Positions 46,722-58,032 of a DNA stretch of 64,000 bases are shown one piece after another (positions within the stretch are counted from its first letter, which is position 1; each line of letters opens with the position of its first letter). Position numbers and translations under genes: made by a program. The stretch is taken from contig NC_135000.1 in the NCBI RefSeq assembly GCF_051020985.1, forward strand, positions 22,288,784 to 22,352,783, read 5' to 3'. Source of the stretch: Nomia melanderi. Taxonomy: Eukaryota > Arthropoda > Insecta > Hymenoptera > Halictidae. A model generated the notes under the pieces. That model was given only the letters and a program-made list of their open reading frames with translations. It did no database searches and was not told where the DNA came from.

Positions 46722-49700
46722 GAGAGAAAGGTAGCACGGCAGAGGAAAGAGAGATCCGGGGAGAAAAAGAGAGAACGAGAGATATGGTCGCAGGAGTCGG
46801 TGGAAGGGGAGGGGGAGGAGTAGCAATCAATACAGAGCCACCAGAGCAAAACCATCCCTCGAGTTCTCTTTCTCGCTCTCTCTCGTTCTCCCTTACTCTC
46901 CGCTACCTCGTTTTCTCTGTCACCCTCTCGCTTATTCTCTATCTCCATCCCGTTCCCGGTCGCCTCTCGCTCTTCGCGTTACCTTCTATCACTGCCTCTC
47001 CATCTTTCTCCGTTCACCGTGGCTGCCGTACACCCCCGCGACCGCCCACCCCCTAACAGCCACGAATACGACGGTTATATGGATGCTATAGGGCATAGAG
47101 CGTCGCTAACAGGGACTTTCCTACGCTTTCCAGCGCGCCGCGGAAACCGGGCGGTCCTCTCTCTCTCTCTTTTTTCTCTCCGCGAGGTGAACCTGGCGGT
47201 GTCCGCCGCCTTCCACCTCATCCTGTGCGTATACATCCACAGTTAGTCCCGCGATTAACGGCGATCGTGCGTCTCATTACGTACGCATGATTTTTTTTTA
47301 TCCACGAGGTATCATGGGTCTCGGAATGCTAGCGAAAGAATACGGGTTTGATTAGATAGTTTTCAATTGTCGTCATCTCTTTTCCGATATCGACGTGATA
47401 CTTGTCAATACAGTTACACGTGATCGATCAGAACTCTTGATCCTTTACTGTTCCGCGAGTATTCATGTCTGAAATGTATAATAGCTGGTATACTGGCCGT
47501 AGAGATGCAGTCAGGTTCTGAAATTGGTCGGACATTCAAGTAAACATGTTTCAAATGATAACAGAAGCAATGATCTCATTAAGACTTTGAATTGAGATCA
47601 GCACCCTCACTTCAGTCCATAGTTTGGCAACATAAATTAGTAGTAATTCTAAAGAATCTTCTGAAAGATTCTGAAGTCTTTAAGGTTCTGCCTTAAAAGT
47701 TTCATTTATGACCTCATTATTTAGCGTGAAACGTTGTATCTACCCCTCACGATGCTCGCGAGCGTTTTATAACTGTTTCAAACAGAGTTTGAGTTTTTAT
47801 TTTGGGGATGGAGCAGATGAAGCGCTGTTGCGAGTGGATTGTTGATCTTTGTAGGCTACATTGTTTTTGAAGGTTTTCGTGAATAATACAACTAACTCTC
47901 CGCGATGGAAAGTGTAGTTTTGTTCCAGGATTTTCATAGGTACCATTGAATTCAATTATACTTCCACGTATCCCTTAATTCACTAATAATATAAGGTTTC
48001 CAAACAACTGGTATAGCCTTGTAAATGTAAATCTAATCGTATAGATCAATGAACGAGCCTGAGAATTTCATTCGAAACTTCACCATTCAGCTTGAACCTG
48101 TTCAACTAAGAATGAGTAATCGTCGGACAGATACAGTAAATACAATCGATATTTCACAACGACGAACATCAACACACCAGACTTCAAACTCGTACAGATA
48201 ATCCGATTTAACGGAGTAATAGAAGAATGATCGGACGAAGAAGAGAGCGAAGTGTTTCGAAAAAGTGAAGCACCAGACCACCGTTACAAGAAGTATGCAA
48301 TCACGCGGCCGAAAAAGCGCAAAACAGCGAAATAATAAGAAGGATGACCGATCAGCCGGCGGCTCGCATGAATGAAACCGAGAATCCCGACGGTGCCGGT
48401 TAACCGGTCGGCGAAGCCAGTATTGTTCGAATAATACTACGTACTTGAACCGATAATTACGCGGGTATAGTTCAATGCTGCCGCGGATTCAAGGGCGAAG
48501 AGAAAGGCTGTTTAGTTGGACGTTCGCTGATCCAACGTGAACTTGGGATCCGTGGCGACGTGGACCTTGACACCGGCGGCTCTCTCGCAGCTAAACACCT
48601 TCCACGCCGCGTTCTCTCTCCGACTTGTCTCTCCGAACGACGATACCAATACGCCGGGAAATCGAAACACGGCGTCGAAGATCGTAGACGGGGAAAAAAA
48701 GGAGAACGAAGGAAGGAACGAACGAACGGAAAGGAACGGAGGGAGGGAAACGGAGGAAAAAAACAACAATCTTTTCCAAAGGAATTCCGAGATCGGGTTT
48801 ACGCCGGCGGAACGAGTTACCCGGTATAATACGATACCCATTTCAGTTTTTAGTACTGTAAATAAGAATATTTAGCCGTTGACACGTGCGTTTATGACTG
48901 TGGACTACAGCTCGTTATCGACGCGTTAACTGGCTGGTCTTCCCATAGGCGTAATTACCGGCGAATAAAAACCACCTGACGCGCGGTTCGCCAGTTATAC
49001 CGCGCGAATAGGATGCAATCTACGCTGATAGAGATATTACGGTACAATTAACCCATTTTTTTATCCCTTTTCGCCCGGCCGTCCGAGGATCCGGCCACTT
49101 CCACATGAAAACGCGACTATAAACCATCGCGCCACTCAATTGCGAATCTGTACTAAACTCCTTCGAAAAATTGCCCCCGTCCCCCGTCGTTTTTCCTTTC
49201 TTTTTGCGGGGAGACCTTGATTGTGTATCGGGCCGGCCGAAAGGTCTTGGTTTTCCTTTCGGCCGTGGCGCGATGCGCGAATAAATACTACGGGTAAATA
49301 CATCGGTGGACGGTGGAAGCTTGTCCTACTGAAACGATCAACGCACAGTTCAGCGAGGTTCGAACAGAATGAAATTTGCCTGTGAATTTCCTTGGGAAAG
49401 CACTGCTTGATTCGTATAATGATTCCATAAATCGAGCACCATCGATTCATTTCAGAGTCGAGTAAATATTTTACGAGAGTTTCAAAAGAATGTCAGTACA
49501 CCTCGGTATCGGTTTTTATTTGATCGAGTTCTTCGTCTCTTCGGTTTCTCCGAGACACTGAAATTCTCTTGCGAGGAGGTGTCAACGCCGAGATGCGATT
49601 TAAAGAATAAAGAACGTTACGAGTCGCCGACTACGGGACTGAAATCGTGAATAACGGAGCGAGAGGGGGGACATCGATTTCAGTGAGATCACGTCGAAGG

Positions 49701-51140
49701 GACGATTTTCGATCGAGAAGAGTTCCGTAAAAAATGCTACGAGAAAAGTTTGATCCGAAAGTGTGGAAGCACTCACGATTAATTACGAGGCCTCAACTCA
49801 TAGTAAAAGCCGGCTCCACGAGGCTCCATCACACCTGAAACAGAGAAACACGCAGCCCCCATTAATATTTCGTCGTCGAATGGTCTCCGCGAGTTCCTCT
49901 ATCGGCGTTCCGGGCAATTAGGTAGCGAACACGCGGCTATTAGGAAATCTCAGCTGGCATTTGCATAGAAACTGGACTGTTTTCCAGTTGTTTATTATGC
50001 ACTCGGTCGATGCGGCTTGTTCTGACGAGTCGAACGATCTCTCGTGCTCGAAGTGAGGGAAAGGAAAAGGGAAAGAAAGGAGAACGCGATACGTGTAATC
50101 CGCGTGATAGGAAATCGGAGCGGTTAAAAAAAAATCGTTGGGTGAACAGCCTCGAATAGTAGCAGTTTTCATTCACGGCCGGAGGTATCAATGAACGGGA
50201 GGCCCACGCTCGACCGCTATTTAAATCGAACCAACTATAATAGCTCACGCAATTAGCATCATTCATATTCATAGTGCACCCAGTTCACAAGGAATTACGG
50301 TGCCACTCGTGATAAATATGTATACACGAACAGGACAACGGGACACGACACATATACGTGTGGAGGTGGGGTAAATATTTAAAGTCACCTCATTCGGAAG
50401 TTCTTGACGGGATGCGCCGGATGTAATTGCTCGACGCAAGGAAATCCCGTTTAAATTAGTGTAGCGTCGAATGTAATAAAAAGATCGCAGATTTTTATGG
50501 AAGATTCTGTTTTTTGAGATTATTCGTTTAAACACTGGAATGAGACTGAAATCATTGCGATGGAAATGAAGTATGAAAATCTTTGATTTCTGTTGATATA
50601 AATATTCCTTTGCACTTTAGAAATTTTTAACTGATATTTGGTAATAAGGCTTGTGTAATAAGGGAATTTAATACCATCATAATGCAATGACTTCTTTTCA
50701 TTTTTTTATTGAAAAGGAAAATGCGAGCATCCATTTCAGCCGTGTTAATTTTGTAAGATTTATTTGCGAACCGTCTGCATCGTTGGATTATCTTCGGAAG
50801 TGTAGTGAAGTATATATGTAATTGGTACTTCGCGGACTTAATTATTTCCGATATTAACATACTAATTATGATGCTAAACGATATTTTGTACACGGTGACA
50901 GGAGAAGTCAAAATAATAAAAAACTCGATGTCGTGGGATTAACGAGTTTGGGTAATGAGCACCTGATCGACAGCTTTTACAGATATAATGTCTACAAGAA
51001 CATCCGGTCACAGGCCATTACTTTTGAACGTATCAACTATGCCACTAACAACTACCGCCAGAACACTTTTCGTAGCAATAAAACTTCTTCTCTGGTTTTG
51101 ATGAAGGCTATTACACGTAACGATTAAAAAGGATTCCAGC

Positions 51141-51215
51141 GGGATGATTTAATGTTCATAAAATCCTAATAAAAGATTCAAGGTATTATATAATAAGAAT
51201 TCATTAAATCATCCC
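51141..51215. other. 14-bp perfect inverted repeat with 47-nt spacer
   Basis: GGGATGATTTAATG at 51141-51154 pairs with CATTAAATCATCCC at 51202-51215. The spacer does not pair further, so this is a stem-loop or a small element's ends rather than an obvious microRNA precursor. Confidence 0.8.
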
Positions 51216-51430
51216 AAATGCACCGGTGTCATTGAAAAATCGATCAACTCCCGCATCAATCCTAAACTCGTAAAGAGAAAGATTACGAAAGAATTCTAGT
51301 GTAAGCATTAACTTCCATTTGAAATCTTCTGAATTTCTTCATTCAATAAAATTCTATTAACACCATAACAAAGCCATCATATTTTATGTATCAACGGGAT
51401 AACAATAATTCCGTGTCACGAAAATAAACT

Positions 51431-51553
51431 GCAATTTGATCATTCGAAGAAAAACGAATCGTGCAAGTCGTAATTCGAGATAAAATTAATCGTACAAATG
51501 ATAATTTCATGAAATATTAATCGCACGATTGATAATTCGTGAAAAAATTAATC
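51431..51553. repeat. 31-bp minisatellite (four diverged copies)
   Basis: Three 31-bp units start at 51461, 51492 and 51523, each ending ATTAATC. They share the pattern GTGCAAGTCGTAATTCGAGA or close variants. A fourth, more diverged 30-bp copy precedes them at 51431. Confidence 0.85.
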
Positions 51554-52924
51554 TGTCGGGTGTTGAATATATACGATGCATCGATTCTCGCGGGGAAAAG
51601 AGCTGAGGGAACGACGGTGTTCCCGAAGGTTGTCGGAAAATCCATTATGATCCCCGTTTCGTCGGTCGGCAGCGAGAATCGGGAATGTGTTTGCGAAATT
51701 CGCGGGGATTTCTTGCGCAGGGGGCGGCGCAGCGCGGCGTCAGCGGTGTCGACCGAGAAATTAGAACCCGTTTCGCATAATGCCGTTACGTGACGGTACA
51801 TCGCGTCCCGATCTCCGACCTCTCTCTTTCTCCCACCGCCCTCTACCGCTCTCATTCTCGCGCAAGTGGTAATTTGGTTAATGCGACAAAATTTGGATTA
51901 CATCCAGATTGCGGTTACCGGCGCGCGCTTCCGGCTCCCTTCGACGGTCTCGCGTGCGCGCGCGATTAGATCAATTCGAACGATTTATCTATAAATGGAA
52001 CGCAGCGGGAAAAGCATTGGTTCGTGTTTCGCCGGTGATTGTTTTGTTTCCGGTTCAGTCGGCGGCCTCGAAATTGCCGCCAAAATTCGAACGCTTTGGC
52101 GGCCGATTAATCCGGATCGAGGTTCGCGCGATTCATTGATCAATTTTGATACTTTAACTGTCATGCGGTTGTTTAATGGCACTTCGGAATGAAAAATTGA
52201 TGAGTTTTTCTTTTTACGATCGTCGTAATTGATATTACAATTTTCGCGATCGCGAGACAAGATTTACTTTACACAATGTCACTTCAATTTGACCGGTTCA
52301 TCCTATTTGAATTATTATCCGAAGATACATAATTAAGATATAGATCTTTTTTACTACTGCAACAGGTGTATCGGTTAGTCTAACTTTTCTTGTGATTCTT
52401 TTTGTACACGTTCCGCGATCACGTAAATCCGTTTGCTCTTAATCACACTCATTATTTGCTTCAATTATCCCGCATTATTTCAATTAAACAGACGCCGTAA
52501 TAATTCTACATTACGCCCGGTGTGTAGAACACCTATAATCTTCATCAAACATTACAAACTACTTTATTGCCCGTTGTTTTCAGCGTTCATTCTCCAATTT
52601 ATAATTTCACTTCTGCAAATAAGTACAATCTAGCACCGAAGAAGGAGAATAATATAAACTGAAATCAACAGAACAATTCAAAACAGAATATTCCGAACGA
52701 ATGAAACTTTTATTCGAATCCGTGTCCCGTTCGCCAAAAAAAAAGAAGAAACAACAACAATCGTTAACCACTTGCCTTATAATAATGTACAAGACTCACG
52801 GCAAATATAAACAGAATCTTCCAACAATAAATATTACTCAATATCCGTGAATTCAAACGAAATGTTATTCTTTCCTCATCAATTATCATACCTCTCGTAA
52901 ATCATTAATGACAAAACAGTTACA

Positions 52925-52965
52925 CCGATCACAGCTGAAAAATAAATCATAGCACAAGGGGTTAA
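52925..52965 (-). mobile_element. Solo end related to the TTAACCCCTTGCC family
   Basis: Reverse-complemented it reads TTAACCCCTTGTGCTATGAT, then TTATTTTTCAGC. This is close to the end at 56555-56515 over about 25 positions. No partner end seen. Confidence 0.4.
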
Positions 52966-53818
52966 CAAAACTGATCCGCAATCTAAACTCAAATTCTCTG
53001 ATACTTCAATCGCTGAACAATGGTAATTAGCGAGTCCGTACATCGTTGTTTCCGCCGATAATCGTTGTCTCTCTCCTTGGAGCGCAGGAAAATTGCGTTC
53101 GTTGCGGAACGGACGATAAAAGGGGCGTCGGATTTTCGAAAATCGTCAACGAAGGGGTCCGGAATGCTAGAGTGGTGGAAGGGTACGAAGGGTAGAGGGC
53201 AGAGGTGAGGGAAATTAATCTCGCGCGAACGAACCACCGCTTTTGTAAAATTAATTTTGTCGTCGGACGAGCGTCCGGGACCCTCTCGAAAAATCGTCAG
53301 ACGGAACGGACACGGCGGAACGGAGCGGCGAGGGATACAAGCCCGGCGATAATATTGATTTCGTATTAACGGACGCCTATACGAACGTTCCGCCGCGTTT
53401 TCAACCCCCCTCGTGGCACGATACCCGCGTTGTGACGAGCCCCGCGTGTACACGTAGTACCTATGCGCACCGCTTCGACAAATATTACCCTCGCTCGTTT
53501 CCAGCTCGAAATCAATTTACTCGTTTGCGGTATTACTTTCGTGTTCGACGACGACGGAGAATGGAGGAAAGGGGAGCAACGCCGGATCGCGTTCCTGGCT
53601 CGAACGGTCGGAGATTGATCTTTGCACGATCATCGTCGATTGTTTCTTTTTTCCCGTTCGCGAGTTTCAGGTCCGACAGAATATTTCGGATTTTTTTTTT
53701 GCTGGATGCTGAGTGGTTTGATAAATGAATGGAGTATCGTTTTGATGGTGGGATGTGATCGATTTTGCAATGGGACTACTTCGCGGTGGAAGTTAAGTTG
53801 TACGAGAAACTTGGATCA

Positions 53819-54044
53819 TTAACACTAAACGTACCACGACCGGTCGAAATAGCCAGTTTTAAAACTTCATTTACAATTCCTCGGTTTCTTTCGTTTATAC
53901 ATATCCATTCTTATACTGTCTGATTGATCAGTTTCTCAATCTTTTGTTTCCTTCCGTTTCTGTCTCTACTAAGAAAGTTGATCTAATTTCTTTAGTTCTA
54001 TTTTGAGACCAGTTATTCGACTAGTTACGGTAGGAATAAGTACA
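53819..54044. mobile_element. TTAA-flanked MITE, family A, copy 3 (decayed right end)
   Basis: The left end TTAACACTAAACGTACC is followed by GACCGGTCGAAATAGCCAGT, matching the family's terminal and subterminal motifs. At the expected distance of about 225 bp there is only a degenerate ...GTTACGGTAGGAATAAGTA, so the right boundary is approximate. Confidence 0.6.
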
Positions 54045-56514
54045 GATAGATTATTGTATTGTATTATATATCTTTAATGTTAACGTTCATCGTTTCGTGG
54101 GAGTTTAGAGCATTCGAATTAGGTGACATCACGAAAGATGACATTGCATTCGTCACCGGCTAATCAAAGAGACGAAGAACCTTGTGGTTTTGTAACATCT
54201 GCGTTAATTATAACTGCCCGACCAACTATCGTTAATATAATTATTATAACTTAGCGTGCTAATTAAACTAGAATAATCGAACTAGAACGACCAAGTAAGA
54301 ACTTCTGAATCATCGCGGCACTGTATAATTCACATCCGTACAACATGCTCGTAAAAATATCCATTAACGATGTCCGGAACGTGTAAAAAGCCGCGCGTAA
54401 ATCAAACGCACCTGTTACACGCTTGACTCAACGTGTTCACGGAAAAATGTAACTCGACGGAGAGTCGGCTAACAGAATCATCGACCACCTCATTCCCATT
54501 AATTGAAACGGGAATCCCGATCAGTCGGACGGGGTCACGTTCAATGGCGCCCCGAACCGCGGCGGCGGCGGCGGCAACGATGGCGGGGGCAGAAAAAAAA
54601 TCGCGCGCGGCCGCGTTTGTTTAATTAATCGACCCTCTTTTAAGCCGACTTGCCGGCGCGGACCGGCAAATAAATTGGCCGTGTCACGAGGATTAAGGAT
54701 TTTGACGACGGGTCGCGGTCGCCGGCCCCCAGGACCGGTTATCTTTCGCCGTTAATTCATTAATTAAGAAGGGATGCTCTTATCTGTCGACGCTGGGAAC
54801 GCCGATAACGGCACTCACGGAACCTGACCTCGCGCAACTCCTCGACGCTGAGAAAGGTTCTGCAACAAACTCCTTTTTTACCACTCGTCTCGTACAGGTG
54901 CGTTTCCATTAACCGAACGGTCGCTCGTCTGACCTCTATTCCCACAAAATTGAAGTCTAAACGAGCCAGTCCATTCTTGGTAAATAATTAGAACGCTCGC
55001 TCGACAACCGTTGAACCGGTGTTTTTTCATATTCGTTGTGGACAATTGATTTGTTATCGTTTATAGAGTCTACATCAGTGTAATCAGTTAAAATGATTCG
55101 GAGTAATTTAATGCCTGCATGCATTCTCATAGTTACTGGGAATATTAAGAATTCTCTTGGATCATTGAATTTAAGATTGTTTTCACGAGTGTAGGAGAAA
55201 GAAAATAGTTCTCGAGGTACTTAAGAATTATCACGATTTGAAAGATGAATATTAAAGCACTCGTTTCTTTGTGTACACGATTGCTCTGGTCTATAAGAAA
55301 CAAGAGGAAAACCGAGTCATGGATAGTAAATTTGAATCAACCATATCATCGCGTGGTAAACGCTTAAAAATCCCAGCAACACTGTGAATCGTCTACTCGA
55401 GGAACAGAGGAGCAGATCAAAGAAGATACAGAGAACACGAGAAAGTAACTGAAACGGATTGTTATTAACATCGATCATTTATCCGAGTTCGATCGCCAAC
55501 GGTAATTCGAACCGTTTGTCACTGTTAGAGGCTTATGCGTTATTCATAACCGCATGCAAATCCGAAACGTCGCCCGTAGCGGCGGGTATATGAACCTGTT
55601 ACGCGAAAAATATGATAATACGTGTCAGAGATATGTCCCGGGGAATATAACGAAAACTGCTGTGAAGTAGTTTGTTCGCCGCGTTTTAACGCGTTCGCAC
55701 TGCTAAACCGTGTTACGGAGTTACACACACGCACAGAGAGAAAAAGAAAGAAAAAAGAGAGAGAGAGAATGAGTTTGAATAATTTTTTCTCTTCTTTTCC
55801 CAAGGGGAAGAGAATCGCCGGGGAATTTGAAGGGGGTGAAAATTAAGCGGTTCAAAAAATAGTTCGGACAAAATGTCGGCGCAGCTTCGACGCTGGTTTC
55901 CGGCCGTGAAACACGGAGGAAACAGGTGACCCGGCGTTGTCGTCTCCCCTTCAATCCTTTCTCCCGAAATCCTCCGGCAGCGCGCAATATGTTACGGGAC
56001 CCGGGTAACGAGATTCAGACGTCATATTTCACGTTACAAAATCCCTTCTACGCTGCAGCAGGCAGCCCCGGATATACACCTCTCCGTGAGCGGAATAGCC
56101 GCGGTTGCGTTAAATATTTCGCGCCGATACAATGTACGCCGCCGTTCAATTGTAACAAATTCGAAAACTCGGATCGGTTTTGAATGATCGCGAACGCTTG
56201 TGGCGACGGATAAAAATAATCGCGAGTCTCATGTTCCGTTTACCGGCGAACGGTACGCCCGTGCGATTAAACACGTATTTTCTCGATTAATCTTGTATTT
56301 GATTTTCGGATTATGAGAATTTGAAGGGAAATGTTTTGGCGAGCATTGTTCCGGTTTTTAACGCGTGGGACTCGCGATGAAGATTTTAAACGGAATTTAA
56401 CGTGCATGCATATTAATTTTTGTCAATTCAAATGGAGTATTGTCTTTCTGTCATCGATTATTATATTTTAAATTATCATTATATTTTAAAGATTATTATA
56501 TTATAAAGTTGCTA

Positions 56515-56557
56515 TGTCGATGATAGATGAGAAACAAATCATAGGGCAAGGGGTTAA
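56515..56557 (-). mobile_element. Solo end related to the TTAACCCCTTGCC family
   Basis: Reverse-complemented it reads TTAACCCCTTGCCCTATGAT, then TTGTTTCTCATC, sharing CCCCTTG and TATGATTT with the copy at 52965. No partner end seen within 300 bp. Confidence 0.4.
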
Positions 56558-56698
56558 TTCAGATGTGTTCTATTGTTTCTGATGTTTGTAGTAGATACAG
56601 GGATATTTGGAAGTATTACATTATTTCGTGTCAATTGACGTTTAAGTGCGCTTACGCGGTGATGACTAGAAAATTAGATACTTAACACACTGATAGTC

Positions 56699-56803
56699 GC
56701 TGACGTAGATTGAAATTTTGAAGTCCGCAGCTGCTCACCGCTGACGTAGTTCCACGTCGTTTCAAAGTCTGCAACGTGTTGCCGCTGACGTAGTTCTACG
56801 TTA
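56699..56803. repeat. ~42-bp tandem repeat with GCTGACGTAG core
   Basis: GCTGACGTAG occurs at 56699, 56740 and 56783. The last two are extended as GTTCCACGT and GTTCTACGT. The repeat starts 14 bp after TTAACACACTGATAGTC (56682), suggesting the subterminal part of a TTAA-type element. Confidence 0.8.
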
Positions 56804-57983
56804 CGCGTACCACCTAGGCTTTTTGAATTTTAAACGACTGTATGCTGTCGCGGCGTTCGGCTAGATCATGAATTTTCGTCATAATTATTCGCGGTATCAT
56901 AATCACCTCGTGTAGGAACACAGTTTCACTTTCCGAAGTGTCTTCACACAAATCAGTAAACCGTGATATCGAACTACAGTCGAATGAAGTAACGAAGAAG
57001 CAAATTCCATACAATTTCAATATAAAAATCGATAACCCCTCCGAATCACAGCACGACCAAACTTCCAAACAACAAAATCTTCAATCTACTGTTTCCAAAT
57101 CAGAAAACGTTCACTATGCACCTCGAACTATTAACATGTTGACCGCCACGGTGGTCATCGATGGGACATCTAAATTACTTGAAAACAATTACAAGAAAAC
57201 TGATGTCAAATTAAAACATTCAACACCGCAAGTACCTAAATAATAATACAACAAAACCATTAATATCTAATTCCAATACCTTTTCCTTTTATTACGATAC
57301 AATAAGTACTGTCACACGAAATGCTCTAAATCCTCGTGGTCAACCTGTTGAAAGACCAAAAACAAAAGCCGGACGTTCCGTGGTGAACAAAATTTGCTCG
57401 AAATGAAATCTTCGGCGTCGCGAGCGCGCGAAGGTGTAAGGAAAGGGAAAAGGAAGAGAATGAAGAAAAAAATCGGTAACCCCGTTGCATCGGCAGCGAA
57501 GAAAACAAAGATGCACTAGCGGAGATGGTGCAGGAGGGGGAGCGGAGGGGGATGGTGAGTTGGTTCAACGTTCTCGGGTAGAACGAGCGTAATATATCGC
57601 GCTCGCGCTCGCGCGCAACGAGAGACAGAGGCGGCTGAGTCATCAATATAACTTTACGCACGTACGTGCACCGGCCGTCACTACTACAATCCCATTCATA
57701 ACGTAAAGGCCGACTCACGCACACCGGCGCGCACGTGCGCCTATTAAAGGACCGTATGTAAATGCGCACACGTGCGCCCGCGCTCGAGTCCGGGAGAGCC
57801 CGCGCAGGTGTGTTTACCTGCTGCAACCGTGCGCAGCGAGAGGCCTCGCTTCTAAGCTAAAATTCGGGAAAATGCGATCTGATTAGTTATTTACACATTG
57901 TCAGTCGATAAGGTAACATTGGGTTTCTTAGTGGACAGGGTGAAAGTAGGGTTAAGGTTGTCATAATGGGAAATTGTGATGGA

Positions 57984-58032
57984 GATAGTGATAATGATAA
58001 TGATAGCGATAATAACGGGGATAATGATAGCT
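57984..58032. repeat. GATAAT/GATAGT short tandem repeat
   Basis: Imperfect hexamer-like units (GATAGTGATAATGATAATGA and on). Confidence 0.85.

Noticed and set aside
56814..57068. 84-codon minus-strand frame opposite the 101-codon frame
   Set aside because: No domain and no splice support. It is the antisense of the plus-strand frame and starts inside it.
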